A stretch of DNA of 64,000 bases from Vandiemenella viatica (GCA_031002005.1 JARYHS010008074.1:347286932-347350931), one strand, 5' to 3'; shown: positions 12,060 through 24,554, numbered from the stretch's first letter. Translations and numbers: made by a program. The notes: generated from the letters alone by a model not told the origin.

Positions 12060-12769
12060 GCTCAGAGTTCCATCAATCACAACCAGCAGTGACCAGAAGT
12101 CATACTTGATGGCTCCCCATACTTGATGCCAAGAGTAACAACGCTGTGCCTCTTCAAAACATTGGAAGTTTGGGCCATCTTCCCAGGTTCCTGCTATACT
12201 TGTCAATGATGGTCTTCCAGGTAGTTCAGAACCAGTAATGCCACTACTAATCACAATGCGGTGCCATTCATCAACATTCCAGACTTCCTGGTCATGCTGT
12301 CACTTCAAACCCTGTGTAGAGGTGTTAACGGCAGCCTATAAATGGGGCGATAATTTCCTAGTCTGGCTCCAGCTAGACTGCGATGAATGACTGACAATGT
12401 TGCAGTGAGTCCACTACCTGTTTTCAGATGATAATGCAGATGTCAAGGGGTTACAATACGCATGACATGCAATACCTTGTGGTGGTCTGACGTGATCAAC
12501 CGGAACCTTGACAATGAGTATACTTGCCATCATGTTCCCATACAGTCCAACATCAGGTCACTGTCACTACTGAATGTCCCGTAAATCAGGATAATACTCA
12601 ATTCGACCAGCAGGCCAAATGTAGACCCACAATGAGACCCCTTTCCAACTCTTTTCAGATGCTAATAACACTGTCTCACATGAGGACCTGGCATCTCCAT
12701 GTCCTTCACTGGGATCGCTCAACATTTGACACTGTTCACACCCTTCATATACAACATTAAGTACAAACA

Positions 12770-13235
12770 CTAATGCACTCTGGTGTTCATTCTACATGTC
12801 ACAGCGAATTGCAAATCTAACAGTTTAACTACTTACCAATGGTGTGTATGCGCATGAGGTTACATTGACAAATGACCATGTATTTTGGTGCTTTGTTTGT
12901 TGGACAGTGCATTCGGAAAATGGCTGTGCACATCTGTACCACAAATGTAGCCAACCCATTCCTGCTTATTAAGGACAAAGGTCTTGCAGTGTGAAAAGTC
13001 TTCCTTTGGAGCTTTTTTGAATACTCAATATAATCCTTTGTGCAGAAAATTCAGAGTTCATTGATAATGGAACAAATTTTCTATGCAATAATTTTACACA
13101 AACCAACATTCCATGTTTTCACTATGATGCATATGAGTGGAGTATTGCCCGAATTAAGAAGCATTCCATTACTCCTAAACCTTCCTCACAGTCAACTGAT
13201 TTAGCTACATACGATCAACAATTTTATTGTAATTA
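12770..13235. other. No gene seen
   Basis: Short frames only and no recognised repeat. An AGACAACCCGTGCGAAAATC head-like segment with an adjacent TATATATATAAAA run at 13237-13268 marks a very short repeat remnant at its right edge. Confidence 0.45.
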
Positions 13236-13299
13236 GACAACCCGTGCGAAAATCTTATATATATAAAAATAGACGTATTTCCCTATATTTCACTTTTCA

Positions 13300-14580
13300 G
13301 CGACCACTACCTAGCACAGATCACTGGTGTTTGTGTGTGGAAGTAGCATGGAGTTTTCTGTCATGCACAACGTTGGCTGAATGCCGATAGCTGTGGGGAT
13401 GTGGGAGATATGGTGGTTAAAAGTGGTCGATGCAGGGCATTTTCATATTTTGACCAAAGATTATGTATCCTTATACTTCTCTTTCCTGCAACAAATACTG
13501 TTGCGTCCTGGTTTGCTTTTACTTCCGCGAGCAGTTCGGAAGATGAGAGCTCAGATGAGACTGTCTAAAGTTACCTTTTGAAGTCTCAAACTAAATGGGA
13601 TTCGGGTTTTCAGACAAGGGAACTCGGAGTGGAATAACTGGTATAAATAAAAACAAACACACACAAGAATTACAAGAGACAAGTTTGCAGCTCACGAAGA
13701 CCGACTTACATCTGTGAACCTAAGTTCCATCGGTAAGGCTTGCTAAGAAAATCAAAGTATAAGGGAGGCGCGAGGTCTGGATTCTAAGTTCAACTCCTAC
13801 ATGGCATACTATTGTAGAAAGTCGACCTACTGGCGACAGAGACTAAGTCCCGTTCTGGCAACCGAGCCTCTGCCAGAGCCTAAGTTCGACAGCTTCCAAC
13901 CCCACTCACTGGCGGCTGGTCCCTAACTAGCTCTGTTGCTTGCTGGCCCTACTCTGGCTTCAGTGGCCAAGCGACCCCCTTATATATCGCTTGATTGCGT
14001 CCTTAATCTGCCTTCTAGAAGCTTCTGTAGCTTCTGTCACGTACTCCTCCCGGGTCATGTTGCAATACACGTGCTTATCCACCTATTTCGGGCCCCCAGT
14101 GGCTGCTTCCCGGATACTTCTCTTGGTATCTTCCATGCCTAATGACGTTGTTGATCTGTGACGGACTTTCACTGGTTGCTTCACAAAACAGATTTCCGTT
14201 CGTTCATCACGCAGGCTTCTAGTGATTTCTTATATCTTGCATTACAGCTTATTTCATTGTTTAACACTTTTAACTACCGTTGCGAATATTTCGCGACACT
14301 ACACAGGATAGACAAATTGACGTTTTGTAATAACATCGAATCTCCCATCGTGCACTATGGTGGTTAGATGTCGGTAGTTATGGAGGTGTGGGAAATATGG
14401 TGGTTGAAAGTGGTCGACCTGCGCCACTTTCATATTTCTACCAAAGACACATGTGCAATGGTGTACCACTTTTCAGACAAAATTATCTAGCACAGATCTC
14501 TGGTATTTGTAGGTGGTAGTAGCCTCGAGTCACCCATTATGCACTATGGTGATTGTATGTCTGTAGCTGTCAATCCAAAT
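13300..14580 (+). repeat. Diverged tandem repeat, ~180 bp units, split by an insertion
   Basis: Three units share CACTTTTCAG, CTAGCACAGAT, CTGGT(A/G)TTTGT, GGGA(G/A)ATATGGTGGTT and AAAGTGGTCGA. One is at 13300-13465, the others at 14336-14470 and 14480-14580. The 870 bp between the first and second is foreign and LTR-like. Confidence 0.65.
13480..14325 (-). mobile_element. Possible solo LTR inserted in a tandem repeat
   Basis: This less AT-rich segment interrupts the ~180 bp repeat units. On the minus strand it has a TATA-like GCGATATATAAGGGG at about 13977-13991, followed by a leader-like GC-rich stretch. It can be bounded by TGTTGCG on the plus strand near 13498 and ACTACACA near 14305. 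No target duplication could be confirmed and no coding frame is convincing. Confidence 0.4.
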
Positions 14581-14625
14581 TCTTTACAAACATGAACGAA
14601 CTCGTGGGCACCGGCTAGTTTCTTG

Positions 14626-16912
14626 AATAAAATACAATGAATAGTGAGGTTGAGTGCTTGTAATACAATGAAAGGTAGAACCACAATTTTGTAGCAAATA
14701 TTTATTTGTTTAGTGTAAAAGGTATGCATTAAAATACTTACAACATATTATAAAACAGTTGGGAAAATTTAAAAACACACTGACCTTAACAGAAGACAAT
14801 CAACCTGAACAAAATGCACACAGCATATCAACATCTCAGTGATTTTTGTTGCTGTGGAAATAAAATGGTTACATTCAAATTGTATAGCAAAACAAAAATG
14901 TTTCCGTAACAGAAAAAAATATCCAAAAAGCTACTTATTGTTGAAAAAAACAGTTTATTCGCATCTCTGTGATATATGCTGCTGAAATTTAGGGACTTGG
15001 GTCTGAACTGTCTCAAATTCCAAAAAATTCTTTCATAATTTATGATTTTACCTAATTGTACCTAATCTTTAAAATGATATGTCTTCTATCAATTTCGGTT
15101 AGGTATCAAGCGAGATAAATCAATCATAATAATAATAAAAACACGCTGCAGAAATAATATTGATACTTTTGCCCATTAAGGGTCGTATTCCAAAAAATTC
15201 CTTTTATAAAATATGGTGTGACCAAAGTGGACACCTTTGGTATTTAAAATGATACCTCATTTATCAATTTCGGTTAGGCATCTCAAGTGAGGAAAAAAAG
15301 GTTTTAGAAATGATGGTATTTTTTCCATCTTACAGGTTGAATTTAGAGAAAGTTCTTTCTTAAAATATGATGTGACCAAAGTGGATACTTTAATATTTAA
15401 AGCAATACCTTTTCTACTGATTTTGGTTAGGTATCAAGGGTGATAAATGGCTTGTGACAGAAAAATGCGTTGTAGAAATATTAATACTTTTGCCCTTTAA
15501 GGGTCGAATTTAGAAAAATTCCTTTTATACAATAAGGTGTAATGAAACTCAAGACCTTACGAAGACCTCAGTCTTTAAAATGATACCTCATTTATCAATT
15601 TTGTTTAATTATTAAGCGAGATAAATGATTTGAGACACAAAAAACGCATTTTAGAAATACTGATATTTTTGCCCTTTCAGGGTTAAATTCAGAAAAAAAA
15701 AACCATTCTTAAAATATGAAGTGACCACAGAGGAGACCTTAATCTTTAGAATGATACCTCATTTATCTATTTCAGTTAGATATTAATGGAGATAAATGGC
15801 TTGTGACACAAAAATGCATTGTAGAATCATTGATACTTTTTCCCTTTAAGGGTTGAATTCCAAAAAAAAAAATTCTTTCTTAATATATGATGTCACCATA
15901 GCTGAGACATTACACTTCATAATCATACTGAATTTATTGATTTCCATTAGATATCCAGGGATATAAATAGCTCGAGACCAAAAAAAAAAAAAAAAAAACA
16001 CCCATTTTAGAAATATTGACGTTTTTGCCCTTCAGGGTCGAATTATGAAAAATTCCTGTTTCAAAATATAATGTGACCACGGCGGAAACCTTAATCTTTA
16101 ATATGATATCTCATTTATCTATATCAGTTAGATATGAAGGGAGATAAATGGCTCATGACACAAAAACGCATTGTAGACATATTAATACTTTCCCCCTTTA
16201 AGGGTCGAATTATGAAAAATTCCTTTTTTAAAATATGATTTGATGAAAGCGGAGACCTTAATTTCTAGAATAACACTTCATTTATCATTTTCCGTTAGTT
16301 ATCAAGGAAGATAAATAGGTAGTGACAAAAAGAAATAAGTTATGGAAATAATGGTATTTTTGCCCTTTAAGGGTTGAATTATGAAAAATTCCTTTCTTAA
16401 AATATTATGTGACCACAGTGGAGACCTTAATCTTTAAAATGATACCTCATTTACCTATATCAGTTGGATGTGAAGGAAGATAAATGGCTCGTGACACAAA
16501 AACGTGTTTCAGAATTATTGATACTTTTGCCCTTTAAGGGACGAATTCCGTAAAATTCTTGTCTTAATATATGAAGTCACCAAAGCAGAGATCTTAATCT
16601 TTAAAATGATACTCCGTAAAATGATTTCAGTTAGGTATCCAGGGAGATAAATGACTTGTGTAACACAAAAAACAGCATTTTAGAAATACTGACATTTTTG
16701 CCCTTTAAGGGTCGAATCCCGAAAAATTCCTTTCTTAAAATATTATGTGACCAAAGTGGATACTGTAAGCTTTAAAATGACTCCAAATTCATTGATTTTG
16801 GTTAAGTATGAAGGGAGATAATGGCTTATGACAAAAAACACCTTATAGAAATAATATATATGATTTGATTTAACAGAAGTCAGTTTTCATTCTTATATAT
16901 ATAAAAGACTAG
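14626..16912 (+). repeat. Tandem-repeat-bodied element, copy 2 (inverted relative to copy 1)
   Basis: A ~400 bp segment (14626-15020) matches the reverse complement of 6800-7220. It is followed by eleven ~170 bp units (starts near 15073, 15246, 15399, 15576, 15748, 15920, 16098, 16268, 16436, 16604 and 16773, taking the AATGATACCTC motif as marker). The tail near 16890-16912, TTCTTATATATATAAAAGAC, resembles the tail of the element ending at 32236. Unit number differs from copy 1 (nine), so the arms are related copies and not one exact duplication. Confidence 0.85.
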
Positions 16913-17056
16913 AAATGTAAAGCCAATTGAAATACATAAATCAAGCAAAATTCTTTTTCGTCTTATTTCAATAACTTGTGTATTGAGACATTTCTGCTTT
17001 CTGTGTTCAACTTTGCAGTTGATGCTGCCAGCCATCATAGCTACATCTTAAAGCTA

Positions 17057-17641
<585 letters not shown>

Positions 17642-17842
17642 CACTATTTGCTGCAAGAAGGTCAATCATTCTTCCTGGAGTACACACTATAATTTCTGCA
17701 CCCCGTTTCAATTCAGCAATTTGTTCCGAAATTCCTGTGCCTCCATATACACATACTGCACGAAGATTCAATGATTTGGTGAATTTTCGACATTCCTTAC
17801 CAATCTGCATGCACAATTCCCTAGTTGGAGTCATTATTAATG
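17642..17842 (-). CDS. DDX46: DDX46 (Prp5) exon carrying motifs Ia, GG and Ib
   Basis: This 201 bp exon encodes LIMTPTREL (motif Ia), then [19 protein letters not shown] (GG region) and [14 protein letters not shown] (motif Ib). These motifs line the RNA-binding face of the first RecA-like domain. On the minus strand the acceptor is CTGAATAG and the donor is G|GTAAGC. The exon starts with two bases that complete an Ala codon begun by the exon at 42258-42374 and ends with one base that starts a Gly codon; 201 = 2 + 66 codons + 1. Compared with vertebrate DDX46 the visible changes are conservative, for example [11 protein letters not shown] after TREL. No stop or frameshift is seen, so the gene is likely functional. 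Confidence 0.95.
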
Positions 17843-18239
17843 CTATTCAGAGAGGGGGTAAAAGAGTAAAAATTAGTAAGCTATTGCAAACAAAAAAATA
17901 AAAAATTATGTGACAAAAATGATAAGCTTTGGATCCTTCTTCTGACAAAAGATACATAACCAATAATCACCGTTTTATCTATATCCTTGTGTCAATGTTG
18001 TCCCACCATCATCAGTGATAACTGGTGGTTTCTACTTCTAACCTTATTTTTATCTTAAAATTAAAATGATAAGCTTTGCAACATATCTGCATATTACCTG
18101 TGATAAAATACAGACTAGATAAACAGTATGGTACATGGCATTAATAGATCTTCCACAAAAAATTTCAGGTGATACTAGAGTATTTACAAACAAAACCCTG
18201 CAGATGAAATGACAACACCTCAAGGGTATTAAGAGCTGG

Positions 18240-18425
18240 AGAGGATTGGGAGCAACAAACATGAAGAAATTTGTTCATGGCCTTTTTAAGGAACCATTCT
18301 GACACTTACCTGGATTTAAGGAAACCATGTAAAATTGAAGATTGAATAGTAGGACTTTGAACTGAAAACATGTCCTCCAGAATCCTGGATTGAATATTAA
18401 CTGCTTATCTAACAGGCTTGCTTAC
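18240..18425 (-). repeat. Degenerate SINE copy
   Basis: GGCCTTTTTAAGGAACCATT, followed by TTACCTGGATTTAAGGAAACC, aligns with GGCCTTTCGAGGAAGCATT and CACCTGGAGTGATTTGGGGAAACC in the SINE at 24976-25182. The tRNA-like head end, towards 18420, is badly decayed. Confidence 0.55.
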
Positions 18426-18429
18426 TGAA

Positions 18430-19640
18430 TATGTATGAGACCTCCAGTCATGTATAAATTTCATATTATTCATTTCATTTAGAGAAACAAAACGAAGTGG
18501 AAAGAAATTAAAAATGTTAGAATAAAATAGTTCCTTAAAATCAAATGAAGAATCTTGTGAGAAAGTGTGATGCTTATCATTTTTAATTAATCAAGAAATA
18601 GTCCGGCAAACTCAAAAAGTACAAGGAGTCACTACTGAACAACATGGCCATTTAATATGATGAAATATGATACTATGATAGTCAAAATATTTCAGCACAT
18701 CAACAAAATGCAGATCTTGTGGATGATAAACCCGGACACATTTAAACACTGAAGGCATGTTGACAAGGGTGTGCATATTTGCATCTATGCTCAGTTTCTC
18801 TTATATTGAACCAACTTGTACAAATATATAAGCTATATTGCAACTTGTATTATGGAGAGAGGGTTATTGTACATGACAGTTGTAACAGGAAACATTAAAA
18901 GTAAAGAAACTAAACTTAGAGCAAGCGTATACATTTGTGCCAGTGTCTCTTAAGTGGTTAAAAAGTCAATGAAATTTTATGAAATTGGTAAGAAAAACTG
19001 AATTTACAGCTGGTTCTGTTGAAAATTTAATTTAAAGTTTGATATGTAAGAGTGCATTACAATTTAAGACAATTATTTTTGACTGGTGTAGGGGATATAG
19101 CTTCTTACTAACTGCAACAAGACATGTGGAAAGATAGTTGCTGCAAAGAGAGCTTCTAAACCAGAGGGTCTTCAATTAGACACAGCTTTCAATGGATACA
19201 GTCACCAGACAGAAAGTGTAGCAATGCGCCAGGTGTTGGCCAGAATAAAATAGTAGTGTGGGGAGCACTAGTCAATAAATTATTTTCCCAGGAGCTTCCA
19301 TTTCTCTATGCTTGAAAGCATATTATTGGGTATGTGATTACTGCCAAAAATCAGAATGACTGATCATTATAAGTAATTCATTCACCATATTAAATGATGT
19401 ATCACTGTAAGTTAGGGATAAAATAAAAGGTGTGGGATGCACATCTGCCAGTAAATGATGACTGCATCATGTCTTATATGCTATTCCAAAGGAGCCCCTA
19501 CAAAATAAAACCACTTACTTATTCTTATTAAAGGTATCCTCCAATGACATGAAACAATATAATGAATAATTTTCTTTAATGAAAGCTTTTTTCCTTTCTT
19601 GACTGTTCTAAAGAACAAAAATTAATTTATATTATTATTA
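18430..19640. other. No gene seen in intron
   Basis: AT-rich intronic sequence, no domain-bearing frame on either strand. An ATTATTATT run at 19630-19646 borders the LINE remnant that follows. Confidence 0.5.
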
Positions 19641-19659
19641 TTATTGTATGTCCCCATAA

Positions 19660-20735
19660 TGGAGAATGGTAAGCAATCCTGACTGGATGCGTTCAGTTCC
19701 TCTTTGGGATATTCTTCTTGTCGGACCAATATTTTTTCATTCGTTCAATGACGTTTTTCTTTTCTTTGGCAGTCCAGATGCGTTTTGATTTTCCCTTTTT
19801 CGTCTCTGAAATAACTTCCCATGAGTTCACCTTCTTATTAAAAATCTCTCGATCTGTGACATCTCCCTTAGCAATACCTGCAGACTTCAGGTCTTTCTCC
19901 ACGTCCTTCATCCATGTGGTTGTTATTTTTACTGTTTGTGTGTATTCTAAAATTTGTCTTGAGATTCTTCCCTTTGGAAGTCTAGTCAGATGTCCATAAA
20001 ATTTCAGCCTTCCTTTCTTCATGTCCGATTCTATGTTTGATATTTTCTCTGTAGTTTTTGTAGTTTGAAGTCTTCATCCACTCTGGGTCCCACGATTTTT
20101 CTGATAATTTTTCTTTCTTCTTTCTTGATTTGTTCTCTTGCTTTTTTGTGTGTTCATTGCTAATGTTTCACTTGCGTATGTACCTGCTATCTTAATTACC
20201 GTGTTATAATGTCTTATCTTGGTGTTATCTGAAATACATTTTTTGTTTTAAATATTTTGTACTAATACCATCGCTTTCTTCATCTTCTGTACTCTTGCTT
20301 CCCGTGCTTTCCCTTCTAGTCCTGTTGGTTCTATGATTTCGCCTAGATATTTAAACTGTTTTGCCCTGTTGATTTCACCATATTTTGTCCATAGTTTTTG
20401 CATTTCTATTTTGTTCCCTATGGATTCTGTTTTTGAAATGAAATTTGTAATCCTGTTTTTTTCTGTGCATACCTTGAGGATTTCAATTTGCCTGATGGCC
20501 ACTTCTTCTTTGTTTGTGATCATTTCTAGGTCGTCAGCAAATGCCAGATATGGTATGTATAGTCCTATAGTCCCGATTTTTATGGGTGCCCACAAGTTTT
20601 CTGCTTTCAGCTGTTTTTCCCATTCTGTCATTACTTTATCTAGTACAATGTTGAAGAGTAGTGGTCACAATCCATTTCCCTGTCTTACACCTGTTCTAAT
20701 TTCGAATGGTTCAGATATTTCACCCATGAATTTAA
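19660..20735 (-). pseudogene. Non-LTR retrotransposon (probably RTE-like) reverse transcriptase remnant
   Basis: Two minus-strand frames are the C-terminal half of a LINE reverse transcriptase. The frame at 20248-20631 contains YLAFADDLEMI (catalytic FADD motif C), a KTES block and FKYLGEIIEPTG, the standard order of palm and thumb motifs. The frame at 19693-20022 contains RLKFYGHLTRLP and a basic RIWTAKEKKNVIERMKKYW end, the C-terminal domain found in many insect LINEs of this type. A frameshift near 20030-20250 separates them. The part 5' of motif C is missing or decayed beyond 20735. A short ATTATT run lies just beyond the 3' end at 19630. Confidence 0.8.
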
Positions 20736-20749
20736 TTTATATATGAAAG

Positions 20750-21190
20750 GATAAGGAAAATAAAACCATACTTCAAATAAAAGTATTTCAAGTCCAAATA
20801 AGATGATATGGCTGAAGACCTAACAACGTGAGTTGACTGTATATATAATGTGCTGATGGCATTGATTCTTAGGAAAGACAGCAAACTATGATAAGGAAAA
20901 AAAAAAAAAACAACAGCTTATCAATCTGTGCACAGCACCATTTGGACAGGCCAGAAACTAAGAAAGATGATATTTAATAACTGAAGCAATCCAAAATCAA
21001 ATTCTTAATCCAGAAACAAATCCCTCTATACGTTAATTCCATGAAACTTGTTTGTTCACTTCCCCAATCACACTCAAGCAGTCACAAATACAGGATTTAA
21101 AACAAATTAAATAATTACATTGCTTGTAAAGAAGTGGTAAATCCCTAAACCTTTTACTTACATGTAGTTAGACTTATAAAACACACTAAC
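20750..21190. other. No gene seen in intron
   Basis: Contains an A-run near 20898-20911 and otherwise featureless AT-rich sequence. Confidence 0.45.
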
Positions 21191-21335
21191 AGCGTGCATC
21201 CATTAATTACGCGAGGTGTTTTTCTGGATTTCAGCCCCCCCCTTTTTTTGTATTGAGATTTGGTGAAATCTGGTTGGACACCCCCCCCCCCTCCTCCCCA
21301 GTGAGATTTTGACAGGACCAACCTCTTTTTATTTA
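21190..21335. repeat. Element end with C tracts
   Basis: CATCCATTAATTACGCGAGG followed by two C tracts (about 21235-21243 and 21279-21290) and GAGATTTTGACAGG. The reverse complement of a similar end, with GCATAATTAATGG and a C tract, is at 24555-24615. These look like the outer parts of one interspersed repeat family. Confidence 0.5.
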
Positions 21336-21369
21336 ACATTATTTTAGCTTGACCTGTATGTATGTATGA

Positions 21370-22575
21370 ATGTAACGTAATTTTTCAATTCCATTTTCAC
21401 CCACTTCCAGGCGTCTGAGCTGTTTGAAATATCACACACAATTAAGAAGTGGTGACAATACAATAATTTCATATAAATGTCCTGCTATTCTCATTACTTA
21501 GGCAGTAGCAATAATAATAATAAAAAAAATAGTTGACTGTGATGGAATTTTGCAATTGAATTTCAACCCAATTCCAGATGTCCGAATTGTTTGAAATTTT
21601 GCTTATGTATGGAGAACCGATTTCAATACAATAATTTCATAGCTATGTCCTGTATATCCTTATTACTTTGACAGTAACAATACAAAAATTTTGCACACGT
21701 ATCAAGAACCGATGACAATACAATAATCTCATAGCAATGTTCTGATTCCTCATTACTTTAACAGTAACAATAGAAAAATGGTTGCATGCAATGGAATCTT
21801 TCATTTCAGTGGTTCACCCACTTCCCAACATCCGAATTTTTTGAACCGATGAAATTGCAATAATTTCAATCTCACTACATTGACAGCAACAACTTCAAGG
21901 TGGTTTAATCTAATGGAAAATTTCAGTTCAATTTTCACATACTTCAAAAAAACCAGAATTGTTTGAAATTTTGAATATGTATTAAAAACTGTTGCCAATC
22001 CAATAATTTCATATCTTCATACTCTCATTACTGTGACAGTAAGAACAGAAAAGTTATTTAACCGTCTTATGACACATGTGGCTCATTTTCACCCTCTTTC
22101 CGCTTCCTCTTGGTGACCCAGTTGTTTAAGTGGAGTGACTGACGAACAGACATTCCCCACTCAAATCCCGGTTTTGGTTGGAATTTTTAAGGGTTTTCAG
22201 AAGTGATTTTCACCCCTGGCAAAGATTTAGTATGTTAAGGTAACGCATGGTTCAAATCTTGTGTTAAACTGTGTGTACCCTACACCTGATGGGATTGCTG
22301 AGTTAGGCAATTGCAGTGGTGACATTAGTGGTCCCACGTGGCAATTCGAGAAAGCTTCGTCCTTTGACAGCCGAACCCTTCGGTGATTTCCTGGCCAACA
22401 TCGCCATATGCATTTAATTTAATTACCCACATCCAAGCGTCTTCATTTTTTTTTTTAAATTTTTTGAACGTATTAAGAAGAACATTTAACAATACAATAA
22501 TTTTACAGGTATAACTTGGTATTCTCATTACATTAACAGTAACAGCAGAAAAGTGGATTTGTTGCACAATCTTTT
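21370..22575. repeat. Diverged tandem array, ~175 bp units, interrupted
   Basis: Four units between 21370 and 22070 and one at 22430-22575 share CAATACAATAATTTCATA, TCATTACTTTGACAGTAAC and a TTTCACCCACTTCCAGNCGTC-like block. The array is split at 22080-22430 by a SINE-like insertion. No conserved frame runs through it. Confidence 0.7.
22100..22425 (+). repeat. SINE-like insertion with weak tRNA-type boxes
   Basis: GTTTAAGTGGAGTGAC and CTCAAATCCCGG, about 30 bp apart, resemble decayed A and B boxes of a Pol III promoter. The body contains a GATTTCCTGGCC end. It interrupts the tandem array around it. The promoter boxes are imperfect, so this is tentative. Confidence 0.35.
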
Positions 22576-22639
22576 GCACATGCACAATTGACAATACCTC
22601 GATACAAGCCGCTACGAGAGTGTCTACAGTCATTTAATG

Positions 22640-23430
22640 TGATGTTAAATAGTGACTATTCAAAAAATTGCTTTGAATTAGTTTGCACTATTTTAGAACA
22701 GTAGCCTTCCATATTTATCCTGCTATTGGACCTCTGGTAGGTTTGACAATTTAATTGTCTGTTACTCATGGGAATAATAATTAAAAATGAAACTACAACA
22801 CAAAGAAAAATCAAACAGTTACCAACATACTTTTGAAACAATCTGAACTAAAAAGTTAAAAATAAAATTATAGTTTAAAAATTAAAAAACACTTTTGAAG
22901 TAATGTGAACTAAAAGGTTAAAAACAATCTTTAAATACAAAGATTTTATTTAACAGCGATCAGACATCCCATAATTCAGCATAAATAAATTTTCTGAATA
23001 AGCTTAAATAATAAAGTCACTGATAATAAAAATAAATTTTAATGTTAAAAAAGTGTGGGGTGCTCTCTACATATTTTTCACAGTGACTATTTTTTAGAAA
23101 TGGCTAGCAACAAAAAATAAAGGACAACTGATATCTAGCACCCCATGCTTTTTTATGTTATAAAGTTGATTGCTTTCATCAGTGACCATTCATCATCATC
23201 ATCATATTCCGTCTCCAGTTTCCTGGGTGCGGTGTACGAGCGCTGTCCACTTTTGCCTGTCCAAGTATGTTTCCTCTTCTTGGATTTTGGACCATTGTAC
23301 ACCTTTATCCTGACCATTCTTTAAGCTTATTAAAAAATTAATTTATGCTGAATTGTGGGACATCCTATAGCTGTTAAATAAAATCTTAGTATTTAAAGAT
23401 TATTTTTAACCGTTTAGCTCACATTACGGC
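22640..23430. other. Intron sequence with a local inverted duplication
   Basis: AAACAATCTTTAAATACAAAGATTTTATTTAACAGC (in pieces, 22921-22960) reappears reverse-complemented at 23372-23412, and the ATTCAGCATAAATAAATT motif near 22975 recurs inverted near 23338. No protein is encoded. This gives a ~500 bp structure with inverted ends, perhaps a MITE. Confidence 0.5.
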
Positions 23431-23648
23431 AATGGCGTGTTTGTAGTTTTTTTTCAAAAGATTTTTTTTAGCTCTCCTGCTTCTGAGGGTGGTTATAACA
23501 TCTCCCTCCACCCAAAGTTGGCATCGGTGTCGTTAGTAGACCTTATACCCCCTCTCCCTTTTCCTTCCTCGAAACACAATATCTGTATTAATTGTGGAAC
23601 ATTTTTTTATCTCGACTGTCCTTCAAGAATTTCAGACATTTTCATCGA

Positions 23649-23656
23649 CCCCTGCC
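23649..23656 (+). repeat. Target-site duplication of the hAT element, left
   Basis: CCCCTGCC, repeated exactly at 24547-24554. Confidence 0.85.
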
Positions 23657-24546
23657 TAGTGTTGCAAATTGAAAAAAAACATTTTGTTTTTTTTCAAAAT
23701 TTTGAAAAAAAACATGAAAAAAAACATGGCACCGTTGTTTTTTTTCTAAATTTGGTTTTTTTTCAGAAAAACAATATATTTGATAAATTATAGTTTTATT
23801 TACATTTTACATTGTTGTTTTAAATATTACTGAATGATATAAATTATTACATAATGTTTGATAAATGTATCTCTATAGGTTACATAATATTATTCATCAT
23901 CGGTGTCAGTATTAGTATCACATTCACTGGAATCAGCGCTACCAACACTAGTTTGGTCGGTGTCGGTGTTTTCACTTTCTCCTTCTGTTTCCTCTAGTTC
24001 CATCACTTCAGAAACATTTGCATTTCCTTTTCCTGGTTGTTCTTGTATTGTTCTCAGACGATTTTTAGATTTCAATTTTAAATTGTGAGCAAAGTACACA
24101 CTGTGTATAAAGATTGCGCTGATAGTTCTGTATTACGGTCTTTTAAGTTTGAATTTAAATCTATTAACATACAAAATATGAGCTTTATTTCTTTTCAATA
24201 GTTGGTTTACGCAAACGGTTGCAAGGAAACGATTCATAATTACTGACAATTTTATGACTTGGTATCAGTATCACTATGCGCTGGCACCGTTCGTAAAAGG
24301 AAATTTTCAGTCAATGTCGCCAATACTTTCGTAATTATTGTTTTACTGAACCAGAAAAATATAGTACATTTAAAAATTAAGATAAGTACTTAGTATAAAC
24401 TCTAAAACAGTCATATTAAACGATAACTGCCTTACAAAATTGAGATTTAGTAGTTGTGAAAGAAAAACGTGTTCCAGAAAAAAACATGTTTTTTTTCAAA
24501 GTTTTTTTTCAGGCTTGAAAAAAAAACCGTTTTTTTTACAACACTA
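23657..24546. mobile_element. hAT-type DNA transposon, 890 bp, defective
   Basis: The ends are TAGTGTTGCAAA and, inverted, TAGTGTTGTAAA. The exact 8 bp duplication CCCCTGCC on both sides is the hallmark of hAT transposition. The subterminal regions consist of AAAAAAAACATG-like runs and their complements on both sides. A 69-codon minus-strand frame (23890-24099) has an acidic Ser/Thr/Asp tail. Immediately upstream its reading continues into a VYFAHNLKLK-like stretch, which recalls the C-terminal end of a hAT transposase. It lacks the catalytic core, so it must be moved by a transposase made elsewhere. Confidence 0.85.
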
Positions 24547-24554
24547 CCCCTGCC
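24547..24554 (+). repeat. Target-site duplication of the hAT element, right
   Basis: CCCCTGCC, partner of 23649-23656. Confidence 0.85.

Larger units (their letters stand above)
11257..12500 (-). pseudogene. Tc1-like transposase pseudogene, interrupted by a foldback insertion
   Basis: On the minus strand, around 12340-12260, the sequence encodes blocks typical of Tc1-family transposases: EWHRIV-like, then VWGAIKYD and LVVIDGT, which correspond to the VWGAI...PLVVIEGTL region of the DDE catalytic core. A continuation (DILHPLVLPL-like) appears near 11665-11620. The C-terminal PARSPD..PIERV block, the counterpart of PWPARSPDLSPIEHVW with the last catalytic residue region, lies at about 11530-11490 in a shifted frame. 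Stops and frame changes show it is dead. A 378 bp insertion at 11671-12048 splits it between the GTL block and the LPL block. Upstream sequence to 12770 may be an N-terminal remnant, but it is too degraded to be sure. Confidence 0.7.

Noticed and set aside
13936..14161. Overlapping 68 and 73-codon frames
   Set aside because: They lie in an LTR-like segment in two frames with no domain.
21154..21339. Glycine-rich 61-codon frame
   Set aside because: Produced by a C tract in an interspersed repeat end.
23890..24099. Acidic 69-codon frame as a host gene
   Set aside because: It lies wholly within a bounded hAT element and is better read as its transposase tail.
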